From Ephydatia muelleri (lineage: Eukaryota > Porifera > Demospongiae > Spongillida > Spongillidae), in the NCBI GenBank assembly GCA_013339895.1, contig JABACO010000005.1:2967731-3031730 (forward strand): DNA of 64,000 nucleotides. The letters run 5' to 3'. The translations under genes and the position numbers were made by a program. Below the pieces are notes generated by a model. That model saw nothing but the letters and a program-made list of their open reading frames with translations, was not told the origin of the DNA and ran no database searches. Each line of letters opens with the position of its first letter. Position 1 is the first letter of the stretch. Shown in pieces: positions 26,851-39,061 of the stretch.

Positions 26851-29800
26851 TTAATGTTGTGCTCTGGTGTCTCTGAGCGAAATGTCTAAGCAGCTGTCCC
26901 TGACTACGCCCCTCACAAGCAGTTGGTCACCTCTACAAACAGGGAGGTCTTCATTAAGAAGGAACACAGCTTGATGCCAGTGACTCTGTATGGGATAGGC
27001 CCCCCCCCCCCCCCCCACACCAAAACAGCATGTACAACAAAAAGTTCAACATAATAGCTAATAAAGACCTCCAAGTCTAATTAATATTCAAGATGATAAA
27101 AAATTAAACTTGCACTAGTTGGGTGGTGTGTTTGTTAAGCAATGCACATACACACACCACATGTGCATACATGTTTAACAAAAACATATAACGCAGGCAA
27201 ATAATTGAACACAAACCCCTTCATAGGCTGATGGCCCAGTTGATATGGACAGGTTGTCTGCGAGGGTGAACTCAAACCAGTAGGCAATTCCAGTGATGGA
27301 GCCCGGGGTTGTCATGGTAACACATAACATGGTTTCAGCCTGCATTATTGTAAAAGAGGAAAGACATTGTGAGCACTTATACCCCAGTGTGAGCACTTAT
27401 ACCCCAGTGTGAGCACTTATACCCTAGTGTGAGCACTTATACCCCCAGTGTGAGCACTTATACCCCCTGTGTGAGCACTTACACCCCCAGTGTGAGCACC
27501 CATGTGCCACTTGGAGGAACATAAATAAGAATCCAAGTTCCCCTATATGAGCACACACTCCTCCTAGATGAGCACCCATGCCACCTAGGTAGCATGATCA
27601 TCTGGGTGGCATGAATGCTCACCCAAGTGTATTGATGGTCATCTGTAGATAAGCACCACACCACCCATCCCATCTACAGTAGATGATCACCATGAAATTT
27701 AGTCTTAATCCTGTAACTAAGCTTCACAATCCTAACCTGGATGAACAATGGCACCCCTGGATGACCACTTCAAATCCTAACTCTGGAAGAGCACTCAACC
27801 TCACCCTTCCCACCGCTTACCTGCAGTGGCTTTATGCTCAACGTGGCAAGATAGTTCAAATGTGTTTGAGAGCTTCTCGTAAGGAAGAGTGGAAAGATCT
27901 AGGTCAATGAAATGAGATACCTAAGGGATGAAAGCAGGAGGAGGGGAAGAGAGAGGAGAGGCAACATGAGGAATGAGGGAAATGAAGAAGGAAAAGGTTA
28001 GAGAGAGAAAGAGAGTGGAGTGGAATGGGGAGGAGAGGAGGAGAGGAGGGGTAAACACACCTGGTACCGATTGATGAAGCTGGCTATATCAAACCCCAAA
28101 GTGGGTATGGTCCCCAGCACACACGACTGTGCCTTCAAGGTGGGAGATGAAATGCAGGTGGCATGTACTGTCATCTTTGATGGCAGGACTTCTGTGCCAG
28201 AGTGAAAGAACTGTCCTACACATGGAGGTGAGGAATGTAACCCCCACCATCATCTGGTGCTACCACCACCATCATCTGGTGCTAGGACCCTCACGGATAC
28301 ATTTAGTATTATACAGGGGATTGATATGTGTGCATGTGTGCGTGGGGTACAACTGCTTAGCAGATGATGGTGATGGTTACATGGGTCCTAGCACCAGATG
28401 ATGGGGTGGTTACATGGGTCCTAGCACCAGATGATGGTGGTGGTTACATGGGTCCTAGCACCAGATGATGGGGTGGTTACATGGGTCCTAGCACCAGATG
28501 ATGATGATGGTTACATGGGTCCTAGCACCAGATGATGGTGGTGGTTACATGGGTCCTAGCACCAGATGATGGTGGTGGTTACATGGGTCCTAGCACCAGA
28601 TGATGGGGTGGTTACATGGGTCCTAGCACCAGATGATGGTGGTGGTTACATGGGTCCTAGCACCAGATGATGGTGGTGGTTACATGGGTCCTAGCACCAG
28701 ATGATGGTGATGGTTACATGGGTCCTAGCACCAGATGATGGTGGTGGTTACATGGGTCCTAGCACCAGATGATGGTGATGGTTACATGGGTCCTAGCACC
28801 AGATGATGGTGGTGGTTACATGGGTCCTAGCACCAGATGATGGTGGTGGTTACATGGGTCCTAGCACCAGATGATGGTGATGGTTACATGGGTCCTAGCA
28901 CCAGATGATGGGGTGGTTACATGGGTCCTAGCACCAGATGATGATGATGGTTACATGGGTCCTAGCACCAGATGATGGTGGTGGTTACATGGGTCCTAGC
29001 ACCAGATGATGGTGGTGGTTACATGGGTCCTAGCACCAGATGATGGGGTGGTTACATGGGTCCTAGCACCAGATGATGGTGGTGGTTACATGGGTCCTAG
29101 CACCAGATGATGGTGGTGGTTACATGGGTCCTAGCACCAGATGATGGTGATGGTTACATGGGTCCTAGCACCAGATGATGGTGGTGGTTACATGGGTCCT
29201 AGCACCAGATGATGGTGATGGTTACATGGGTCCTAGCACCAGATGATGGTGGTGGTTACATGGGTCCTAGCACCAGATGATGGTGGTGGTTACATGGGTC
29301 CTAGCACCAGATGATGGTGATGGTTACATTTCAGTAGTACACATATGCATAACAAGTAACACACAGAAGACACACACATACAGATTAAAATGCCACACCA
29401 TACCATGCAAAAAAAACACACACTTTCAAATACCTGAGGTATGCTAGCTCGTCCAGTATTCCTGGGCGCTGGGTACCCTGGGGACTCACAACATCAGCCA
29501 CCACAATGTCCCACACAGGGTGTGACAGAGTTAGGGCAGACAACTCCAAGCGAGAAACGGCGACGCGATCCAAGACGCCATCCTCTGCAATGTAGCTCTG
29601 GAATGGCTGGTATGTGGGCTGGCAACAAAACCAAGCATTGCAGAGAAGTCTCTTTGCAGTTTCTGTAGGTCTGGTTTAAAATTACACTCAGCTATTAAAT
29701 TGGCTACATGATTTATTTATACTTTCCGTAATTAGAGATGTACAGGGTGTTTCACAATGATGAAAATCAAACATTCTGCAAATCATTAAAGTGGTACAAT

Positions 29801-32800
29801 AATTCCATTTTAATTTGATTACATAATGGATTCATATTTGGAATATTAATACATAATTTCAAATTTTAATAAACTAACATATCAAGTTTGAAAAACCCTC
29901 AAAAATTCAACACACATATACATACATATACACATGTACACAGTATACAGCACATATAATGCACATGTATACATGCACATACACACCTCACATGTATGCA
30001 CATACAAACAGCACACACATGCACTCGCAATTATGAGACGAAGATCCCCAAACATGTCAGCCACTAAACCTTCCTTTGCTGCTGCAATGCCAAACAGGGA
30101 AGGCCCGTGAGTCAGATCAAGCACGAGACAGTCGGCCACGCCTTCTTCATCAGGCTGGATCCTGCCACTTGCCACGCCCCCACCTTCAATCTGCAGTCCT
30201 TTCAAGTCCTCGCACACACACACACCTCCATCATCTCCTCACTATCAGATCCAGAGGGCCGCCGCGATGGCCCGCCGGAGGGAAATGATGTAGGCCTCCA
30301 TGAAGCACAGGTCATTGAGGCGAGACATCTCGTGCCTCTCAATGTAAACCGTTGCACCTCGCTGAGATGGTTCAAGCTGCACCCCAACGGTAAGGGGAGG
30401 AGGGTGCGCATACATCGAGCCTGAGGGCTCCGATCTAAAATCTGATCCTGCCCGATATGAAGTGTCCATCGCTGGAAAAGAAGAGGAAGCAGCCGGGGTA
30501 GGGGGAGGAGCACTTTGGGTGGTGCTGGACACGCCCAACAGTTTCACATCCAACAGGATGTCGGAGCAGCTGCTGTGCAAGTGGATGTGGTCTCCCGGGG
30601 CAACGACCAAGCTCCTCTGCACGGAGAAGAGGGCCTGCTCCCAGGAGATGTCCCACAGGGGGGAGGTGGAGATGGATACCTCCTCGTCAAGATGGAGGTC
30701 AAACCAGGTTGCTATGGCATCCACTTGTCCCAACGATGTGACCGGTAGCCCCACACTGCTTTCAGGGAGTGGGATCTAGAGGTGTGGTCAAATGAGGACA
30801 AAGGGTGTGGTAAAGTGGGAAGTGAGTACATGTACGTGTGGCTAAATGAAGGCAGTGTGTGTGTGTCATACAGTATTTAGCAGTGATGGGGTATCATAAT
30901 GGTGGTGTTTAGCAGTGATGGGGTATCATAAAGGTGGTGTTTAACAGTGATGGGGTGTTATATAATCATGGTGTTTAGTAGTGATGGGGTGTTATAATGG
31001 TGGTATTTAGCAGTGATGGGGTGTTATATAATGGTGGTGTTTAGCAGTGATGGGGTGTTATATAATCATGGTGTTTAGCAGTGATGGGGTGTTATAATGG
31101 TGGTACTAAGCAGTGATGGCCAATCAGTGAATGACATAAACGTTCATGCTGTGATTTATACTGCTCTAATTAAACATAAGAGAGGCTGACCTCAGGATTC
31201 TAAAATCAAACTCCAGGATCTTGCACACACTGGTGAGGGTCACGTACCCCCCTCGGACCTGAGCTAGATGCTCGCATGTGCAACCCCTAGATACCGAGTA
31301 CCCAATGGCAAGAAAGCAGTTGTCCCATTTGTGTCAGTGGTCTTGTCACTTCCCTCCAGCTCAACAGAACTCAGGTCAAGACTGCAGACATGACTGGTTA
31401 GAAGCCTGTGTGGGTGGTGGTGGGAGATGTGAATGGTCAAGGCTGGTAACCCATGGGAAAGCTACACCCCCCCTCCCCAAAACAAGGTCACCATCACACA
31501 TTATCTAACAATTTGTTGATTAAAAAGCACATACGTGTATGAAAATGTACGCGTACATACATTGTGTAATAAATAATTTTGCCTTACACCACAAATGTTA
31601 TTGTAAGGTCACCTATTAATAAAATGTGACCCGCTCCCCTTCCTGAAGGCTGCGTATGCCCATGGTATGTAAAGGAGCAACCCTGACCCCTCTTCCCCCT
31701 ACTATCCCTGGCCCCTCTTCCCCCTACTATCCCTGACCCCTCTTCCCCCTACTATCCCTGACCCCTCTCCCCTACTATCCCTGACCCTCTCCCCCCTACT
31801 ATCCTGACCCATCTTCCCCCTACTTCCCTGACCCCTCTTCCCCCTACTATCCCTGACCCCTCTCTTCCCCCTACTATCCCTGACCCCTCTTCCCCTACTA
31901 TCCCTGACCCCTCTCCCCCCTACTATCCCTGACCCCTCTTCCCCCTACTATCCCTGACCCCTCTCCCCCCTACTATCCCTGACCCCTCTCCCCCTACTAT
32001 CCCTGGCCCCTCTCTCCCCCTACTATCCCTGGCCCCTCTCCCCCTACTATCCCTGACCCCTCCCCCCCTACTATCCCTGACCCCTCTCCCCCCTACTATC
32101 CCTGACCCCTCTCCCCCCTATCCCTGACCCCTCTCCCCCCTACTATCCCTGACCCCTCTCCCCCCTACTCCCTGACCCTCTCCCCCCTACTATCCCTGAC
32201 CCCTCTTCCCCCTACTATCCCTGACCCCTCTCCCCCCTACTATCCCTGGCCCCTCTTCCCCCTACTATCCCTGACCCCTCTCCCCCTCCCCCCTACTCCC
32301 TGACCCTGGGGGAGGAAGGGGGCCAAATTTCTTTGTATGAATAATCAGGGAGGTAGGGACGGTGGAGAAATGAGAGAGAAGAAGAGTGAAATAGAGAGAG
32401 TTGAGGTGAGGAAGGGATTGCTACATTACAAACAATAACACCACACAGCCATCACCTGATCCTCTTAGCAACACACATCGATCACCTGCTCTGGCAACGA
32501 ATCTCTGGACATTGGACCACCACTGCATACACAGTTGCACCACGAGGAATGACACGCCCTCCACGATCACTAACAGTGGTCTCAGTCACAGATGGCTGTG
32601 GTATCCTTGGCAACAGGAGTTCCTTCCAAGCATGTCTGAGCGTCGGGACAATGTACTCACAGAGAAGACCTGCATCTACAATCTCCGTGACAACCAAGTC
32701 AATCCTTCACAGAAGGAAGGCAACATGTTGGGGACGCATTTTAAAATAAGCTGATAAAGTGTACATGTGCTAACACTTTCTGATAGACATGTACTGCACA

Positions 32801-33918
32801 TAAAGATTCAAAGTGTGCGTCAATACAATGGAGTCTTGCATCTTGGCAACAACAACAATCCATTTTGTAGTACTTTTAAGTATACTCAAATACAGTTGCA
32901 AGTCCATGGACCCACACACATACCATTGGTACCTTTTCCCACATGCACACTCCCAGTGAACCTTCATGCATGCCCCAGCTACATGACATCTGAGAACTGA
33001 TATACAAAGTAAGGCATTACTCCAGACACACTACGCACATAAATAGGAGTTAAAACGGCTTAGTGACTGTTCCTATAAATGACCATGGACGAGCTCCAAT
33101 GCAATGCAACACCGTATGACCAAACCACACCATTATAACAAAGCCAAAACAACGAACCTGCTTGGGAGGTCACGTGGTACACTAAGACTTGTGGAGAGGG
33201 CATATATGATGTTGACCTGTCCCCCCAGCTCATTGGCCGCTACAATGTCACGCGACAGGGAGAATAAGGTCTCGTTGAAGTCGCAAGCGCTGACCATCTT
33301 AGCGCCCGCCTTGGCTGCCATCATACTGCAGAATGCAAAGTTTTGCATGTATGATTTTAAGAAGAAAACAATCGCCCACCTTAGTATACCTGTGCCGGAT
33401 CCTATATCCAAGACGTGGCAGTCGCGGCGCAGGGACACGGCTCTTTCTATCGCGTTCGCGTATGCCATGTTCCTGCTGAAATCGTTCAGCATCAGGAAGT
33501 GCCACCTCACCACCATTCGGTCGTAAAGGGCGCGAAGGTTTTCCTTCGCGCCCAGGCAGTCCGGGTCGACGCGCAGGGCGGCCTCCAGAAAGAACTGCGC
33601 CTGTTTGCCGAGGCCCTCGTCCTAGCACTTCACACCTAGCATGGTTAGGGCCGCATCGTCGTTGCAGTAAACCTCGCACACGTCCTGGGCAACGCGGGAG
33701 AACCGCTGGAGATCGGCTTCGCTGTCGCTGCAGCTCACCAAGTCCAGGAAGGCCGCAAGACAGCTGAGAAAACTCTGCTTAATGGCACACACGTGTTCCG
33801 GATAGTCACGTGTAAGCTGAAGGAGACCGTACAGAGCCTTTACGGGCAGTCCTTGAGAGAGGCAATGGAGCGCAGTTTCAGCGGCACGTTTCACATGTGT
33901 TCTAGCTGTTTTGTCCAT
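26851..33918 (-). CDS. PRMT9: Protein arginine methyltransferase 9, at least 12 exons, with an in-frame TAG
   Basis: Exons found: 33,380-33,918; 33,158-33,325; 32,486-32,704; 31,302-31,381; 31,191-31,263; about 30,245-30,755; about 30,040-30,215; 29,424-29,606; 28,061-28,210; 27,821-27,920; 27,217-27,339; 26,851-26,985 (TAA). The start ATG at 33,918 opens a TPR-like N-terminus. The first exon also holds VVRWHFLMLND and SAM motif I (VLDIGSGTG, ending ILS across the intron). 32,486-32,704 holds TEIVDAGLLCEY (double-E loop). The second methyltransferase-like half runs from ERHEMSRLND to LGFDIASFINRYQ, YWFEFTLADNLSISTGP and SHWHQAVFLLN. PRMT9 makes symmetric dimethylarginine on splicing factor SF3B2 in animals. 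Oddities: an in-frame TAG at 33,622-33,624; exon junctions 30,245/30,215 and 27,821/27,339 do not keep phase in my model. Confidence 0.92.
27000..27016. repeat. Poly-C tract in the last PRMT9 intron
   Basis: About 17 cytosines, reading as poly-G some 13 bases upstream of the acceptor of the last PRMT9 exon (26,851-26,985). This replaces the usual polypyrimidine tract on the coding strand. Confidence 0.9.
27366..27505. repeat. 20-21-bp minisatellite in a PRMT9 intron
   Basis: About seven copies of GTGAGCACTTATACCCCAGT with small variants. Confidence 0.93.
28235..29332. repeat. 34-bp minisatellite in a PRMT9 intron, with inverted leading copies
   Basis: Roughly 29 copies of a unit containing TTACATGGGTCCTAGCACCA and GATGATGGTGGTGG, with GGTGATGG, GGGGTGG and GATGATGG variants in a repeated higher-order pattern (28,360-29,332). 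At 28,235-28,290 two partial copies lie inverted (CACCATCATCTGGTGCTA). Confidence 0.96.
30865..31118. repeat. 32-bp minisatellite in a PRMT9 intron
   Basis: About eight copies of TTTAGCAGTGATGGGGTATC plus ATAATGGTGGTG, with TTATATAATCATGG variants. Confidence 0.92.
31688..32308. repeat. 25-bp pyrimidine-rich minisatellite in a PRMT9 intron
   Basis: About 24 copies of CCCTGACCCCTCTTCCCCCT plus ACTAT. It is strongly strand-asymmetric (nearly pure C/T with ACTAT), a composition prone to triplex or G-quadruplex structure on the other strand. Confidence 0.95.
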
Positions 33919-34689
33919 TGTTCACTTCCAACTAAAATAAATTATAATTGAAGTGCGTTAATTAATTAATGTATCGTGCATAATTGTATCATTGTATTGT
34001 GAAATACGATCGCGAATTATACGAAAGCAATTATGCTTATATATAATGGTGGCTTGGTCTTCTTTTCACTTCAGAGGGCTACTCTGCTAGCACAACCTTT
34101 ACATCACTGACCTGTAAGTCAGGAGGAAATGCAGTACATGTAACCAACCACAATCAAGTATCTGTCGCAGGGCCTGCTTAGGTCTTTAAATAGAAAAAGA
34201 CTGTGGCTAGGGGGCCAACTTTAAAACGATATAGCTTAGCCTGTAATGCTCTACATGTAGTTTGCTGAGGTGTTTAGTGGGTGGGGCTGTGAAGCAAATA
34301 ATTTTATAACAAGAAGTTTAAAACTTGTGCTTCATTTGGCTTTACATCTAACCCTAACATTGGGCCTTGAGCCAAGCATGGGAACGAGGAGCTGACGATA
34401 TAGCATTGAGCCTAGCCTTTGAAACCACTGAAGCATAGGTGAACAAGCAAGTGAAGTCGTTGCTATTCAATTTTGGATGATACAAAATGCTGGAGACTTG
34501 ATTGACCAATTGGTATGATTAGCTATTGAGTGATGGTACGAGTATCAATTGAACTGAATTGAATACTGAGGTGGTCTGATACGGCTCTCCATAAGTACTG
34601 AAATGGAAGACATGGATGGTGTTACAGATGTAATATATTCCACGTGCTTACAGTGGAGCGCAAACTTAACCCTCCATGTTGTTCACTTA
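33919..34689. promoter_or_regulatory. Upstream region of PRMT9, no element recognised
   Basis: The 770 bases upstream of the PRMT9 start codon hold no gene. The first 110 bases are AT-rich. No TATA box or defined factor site can be assigned from sequence alone; the promoter call rests only on position. Confidence 0.3.
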
Positions 34690-36210
34690 GTTGTGCTTGA
34701 TTAGCAGCACATGAGGTAATTTACAAGCCATCTTACTGATCGTTCAAAACAGTGCAAAAGGTCTTGGCATAATCTTTGTGGATGGCGCATATCATGGAGT
34801 AGTGCAGGCTAGATGAGCCAGCTTGCCAAAACCAGCATATAGCTAAAGGATTGAAACACCAATTTGTATGTGTCACACAACCTGGGCAAGAGGGATAGCA
34901 ACTGTGTTAAGCACCTTGACATTTTGAAATATGCACAATAATCAGGATTCCCAATAGGGGCACCCAACCAATGATCTCACAATTGGGGAAGGGAAGAAGA
35001 GCATGCAATGTCCCAGAATGGAACATGTTCAGATCATTACAACTTAAACACCTCACACATGGAAATATTAATGAAAAGGCCATTAGAGCTATCATCATCC
35101 TTTATATACAACTCTCTAAAGTGCAGTTTGGGTACCAGTAAGAGCTCCATCATTCAAGTATCTTTATGCACAAGCAGGGTCATCTGCTATGTAATGGCAT
35201 GTAAAACCATGGCAAACAACACAGGCCCCCAGTGGGTCACCTTGCTGGACTCCATTAGGACTGTAGTAGCTGATCCCATTGGGTGCTAGCACCAGGTAGC
35301 CCAGGATGGGAAGCGGAGGGCGCACTGTTGCAGGACATACCGATTGCTCATATCTACTTCCAAACTGGTAAAGTCATCACCTTTCAAATGCTGTTTCTGC
35401 CTGAGATGATGCATATACGATCTTTTCTAGCTTGTACTTCTAGAACAAGCTACTCCAAATTGAAATAGACTGAACAAAACTAGTGATTTCTCCTTGGTCA
35501 GTTGACATGTGCACTTAGTTGCCAATCACCTCAAAAACTCACCCACGCACATCCCCATCTGGTACCGTTAGGCTTCAGTAAAGCTGTCAGATTCCCACCA
35601 GCCAAGAATGGAGCTATAGCATTTGGTGTTTTTCCAGCGAGTACAATGTTAAAAGCAAGCTTGCAATAGGAACAGGCAAAGGGACCTCCAATAGCTAGGG
35701 ACCTTCAATAGCTAGGGACCTTCAATAGCTAGGGACCTTCAATAGCTAGGGACCTCCAATAGGGGTAGGCAAAGGGACCTCCAATAGGGGTAGGCAAAAG
35801 GACCTCCAATAGGGGTAGACAAAGGGACCTCCAATAGGGGTAGGCAAAAGGAGGGGTAGACAAAGGGACCTCTAATATGGGTTGGCAAAAGGAATTTCAA
35901 TAGGGGTATAGGCAAAGGGACCTCCAACACATCGAGGAAATGTTCAACTCGAAGCCCAGAGGGCCCACATGCAGTTAAGGATTGGACGACAGAACTGCAG
36001 TTTAAAAGTCTGAAGAAATGAACTGACAATGATTTGGAGCATTACCATGAGAAGTTAGGATCTGGTAAGCTTTTGAGAACATTTTACCTTCCTGGGCATA
36101 GGTTAAAGCTGCAGCTAGTTTCTTTTGTTCTGAGTTGACATCCACTGCATGCCCAGCTATTGAATGCTGATGCACTACATTATTGAGATCATTAGTCCAG
36201 AGTGCCACCT
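34690..36210 (-). mobile_element. RT-element relic, copy 3 (near full span, decayed)
   Basis: Minus-strand pieces in protein order: AAALTYAQEGKMFSKAYQIL (36,040-36,130), SLTACGPSGLRVEHFLDVL (about 35,915-36,000), PFLAGGNLTALLKPNGTRWG (about 35,540-35,610), GVQQGDPLGA with YIADD (about 35,180-35,260) and KLAHLACTTP (about 34,810-34,840). This is the N-terminal region, RT fingers, RT core and post-RT segment of the same protein as the other copies. It is split by an internal minisatellite (35,686-35,935) and many frame breaks. Confidence 0.8.
35686..35935. repeat. Two-unit minisatellite inside RT copy 3
   Basis: Tandem TAGCTAGGGACCTTCAA (17 bp) followed by a 25-bp unit GGGACCTCCAATAGGGGTAG plus GCAAA. 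Both appear to have grown from the RT-element sequence GGACCTCCAA. Confidence 0.9.
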
Positions 36211-36661
36211 TTTTGCCAATGTTTCTATACAGGGACCATACTCGGAGGAAGGTAACATATTTTAAAATCCAGGCCAGGACTCAACAGAGTTGTCACGAAT
36301 AACATACATTAAAGTCTCTTCAGTAAGCATTTGATGGGCACATTGTATTAGCAGGACACTGACATGATAACACCTTATTGAGTAGGGTATAATATAATTA
36401 CCTGCACAGTTGCTGTTGGATAAATTATGGGTGGATGGACATTGTGCAACACATAGACCTTGCACGTGATGGTAATCATGAGAGCAAGCCATTGTTGCCA
36501 TCTAACCAGTACTGATGCTGTGCACAACATTGGATGATACAGTACATTAACTTATTAGCACTTATAAGTCTATTGTTAATATCCACATCAATTATGCCAG
36601 TTGTATACCTTCCTTCCCCACCCAGATTTATTTTGGATCCCATATTTATACATGACAGGCA

Positions 36662-36850
36662 ATGAGACTTCTTTCCTCAAGCAAGAATCCCAGAGGAGAT
36701 GGGGTGGAAATGTTCCCTGCCCTCCTTTTCTCACATGAAGGAGGCGACTCCTCCAACCTTGAGCAAGTTGGTTCAGCATTAGTCTCGCGGAGCCAGACCC
36801 AATTATTGAAATTTTCAATCACTGGATCTGGCTCCATGAGACTAGTTCAG
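36662..36850. mobile_element. MITE-like segment with a 20-bp terminal hairpin
   Basis: AGTCTCGCGGAGCCAGACCC at 36,781-36,800 is repeated as an imperfect inverse, GGATCTGGCTCCATGAGACT, at 36,824-36,843. A second pair, TCTCACATGAAGGAGGCGAC-type sequence, lies to its left. The layout fits a small non-autonomous DNA transposon; boundaries are uncertain. Confidence 0.45.
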
Positions 36851-37124
36851 CACTATCATCGGCCAATTGCGAGTTTTAATGCGTCACAAGCATGCACGAT
36901 ATGAACAGACAATCACAAACAGTGCACACATGTAAAGCCAGCCGTTCAGCTCAGTTCCCTTCAAACATCTTGTTAATTGTCCTGCCAATGAGCCACCAAC
37001 GTATCTCGCTGGTACCCAGCACCTATCTTGTACAACTTAGCGTCCCTCAGGAATCGTCCAGTTGGATAATCGTTGATGTAGCCATTTCCACCTGCGGTAG
37101 TGCAACCCATGGTCAGACTCACAC

Positions 37125-37325
37125 ACTCACTCACTTACTCACTCATTCACTCCACTCACTCACCCACCCACCCACCCACCCACCCACCCACTCACTCACT
37201 TCTCACTTACCCACCCACCCACCCACTCACTCACTCCTCACTCACTCCTCACTCACTCACCCACCCACCCACCCACCCACCCACCCACCCACCACCCACT
37301 CACTCACTCCTCACTCACTCCTCCC
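37125..37325. repeat. CTCA/CCCA microsatellite in an IVD intron
   Basis: Blocks of (CTCA)n, (CCCA)n and TCACTCCTCA alternating over 200 bp. Confidence 0.95.
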
Positions 37326-37799
37326 TCCTTACAGACATAAACGTATTTAAGGGTTACCTAGGCACTGTATGGCGTCAAGGGCAACCAGTGTGCCACTCTC
37401 TGCAGCATAAAGGATAGCTCCAGCAGTCCATGGAATTGGCATGGCCCTTGTCACATGACCTGGCAACGTTGTAGACATAGGAGCGGCTGGCACCCAACCG
37501 TGTGTACATGTCAGCCATCTTGCCTTGAATGAGCTGTAAATAAACTCACCTGTCATTCAAAAGCAGGTGGTCCCTGCACAGCAGGACATTGTGCACCACA
37601 AATTGTAAGTCGTGAAAGGCAAAAGGATTGCTACAAGCATGTAGTTATCTCATCCAATATAAAATGTACAATTAATGCCAGAATGTTTTTATTTTGTCCT
37701 GTCCTGTCCTGAAATGTTTACATAGGCATTCAAAATGGATTGGCTTTTCTTTATAGACCACAGCATCGTAGTTAGAAAGTTTTGGTCTTGATTCCCCCC

Positions 37800-37800
<1 letters not shown>

Positions 37801-37854
<54 letters not shown>
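37801..37854. repeat. Poly-C tract (C54)
   Basis: Fifty-four consecutive cytosines, preceded by CCCCCCT. Confidence 0.95.
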
Positions 37855-37857
<3 letters not shown>

Positions 37858-37957
37858 ACATAATCTTCAAAACTTGTTTAATTTTATTTTCATAACTTAT
37901 TCTTGATAAAGTGTTACATGTAGATGTGGTGCACATTTCAAAATTGCATCAACCATT

Positions 37958-38024
37958 ATTTGGAAGTCACACCCTGCTTTGAGGATAATGTCATTATCCT
38001 CAAAGCAGGGTGTGACTTCCAAAT
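37958..38024. repeat. Perfect 33-bp inverted repeat with a 1-base centre
   Basis: The arm 37,958-37,990 (TTTGGAAGTCACACCCTGCT...GATAATG) is followed, after one T, by its exact reverse complement at 37,992-38,024. It can form a cruciform or RNA hairpin. It lies in the IVD intron between 37,533 and 38,520. Confidence 0.95.
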
Positions 38025-38767
38025 TATTCTTCTGTAGGTTATTGACACACACCGGTAAGAGAGTAACTTTCATATGCTCACAGACAATGCAGTGTACACA
38101 TGAGCCAGCATATCCATTAAACAATCCATTCCTTGCCTGCCTCTTCATGCAATTTTGAAATGTTCTTTATCACAAATAAGTTAGAATTGGTTTATCTTTG
38201 TAGACCACAGTATTGTAGTTATTACAATGCTACAAACACATACCATTGGGGCACAGAAAGGTGTGGAGTAACATGCATAAACACATACATGTACATGTAT
38301 GCGCGCATACTGCACACAACTATACATGCATGTACACATATGCACATACCAATACATGATAAAACATGCGCACAAACATACACGTGCACTCATACATGTG
38401 CACACATTCACAATACACTGTCCTAGTAAAATTGATTCTAGGCAAAATCGATCTGGCCAGACCAATTTTCTGTTGTGAAATGTTTTGGTCACGTACAGGC
38501 ATGGGGCAGGGGGACTCACTTGGAATGTACCAATCGTCTGGTCAAACTGCTTCCTCTCGTGCACGTAAGTAAAGGCCACATCCACACAGGCCTGCATGAT
38601 GCCCACAGGACCCGCTGCCATCTCAAAGCCCAACCCACTCATGAGGACGTACACACCCCTGTTCACCTCTCCTATCACATTCTCCACTGCAGGCCCCATG
38701 CAAATGAAAGGAAAGCAGTGTTGAGTTGCAGAGACGGATTTAGGGAGGTAAGGGGGTATAGCCCCCC

Positions 38768-38768
<1 letters not shown>

Positions 38769-38814
<46 letters not shown>
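38769..38814. repeat. Poly-C tract (about C46)
   Basis: Preceded by GGGGGTATAGCCCCCCT and by CAGAGACGGATTTAGG at 38,728, which resembles the end of the hAT-type MITE at 38,919. Confidence 0.93.
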
Positions 38815-38817
<3 letters not shown>

Positions 38818-38918
38818 TAAGTATGGCTCATTAATTATGCAACTTAAAATTAGTGCGATGCTAGCTTCATTGCATCATTTATGCGCTGCGCATGCATGTA
38901 GTCAAAAGCTTCCGCACT

Positions 38919-39004
38919 TCAGAGGCGGACTTAGGGGGTAATACTCCACTCATTGCAAGGGGGACCCACCCCCCCCCCGCCCCGTAATCCTGTATCCGCC
39001 CCTG
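38919..39004. mobile_element. Short hAT-type MITE
   Basis: Starts TTCAGAGGCGGACTTAGG and ends CCTGTATCCGCCCCTGA, an imperfect inverted pair of the CAGNGGCGGA type known from hAT-superfamily non-autonomous elements. Confidence 0.6.
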
Positions 39005-39061
39005 AGTTGGGTGATGTAACAAGCAGGCATGTGCCATATGTGTGGTGTGTATGTAGCCTCA

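Noticed and set aside
28360..29332. CRISPR-like regular repeats of about 34 bp
   Set aside because: No unique spacers; variation is limited to a GGT/GAT trinucleotide stretch, typical of a minisatellite.
31688..32308. Possible CRISPR-like array because of regular 25-bp spacing
   Set aside because: Adjacent identical units without unique spacers, pyrimidine-only composition and a metazoan context; it is a minisatellite.
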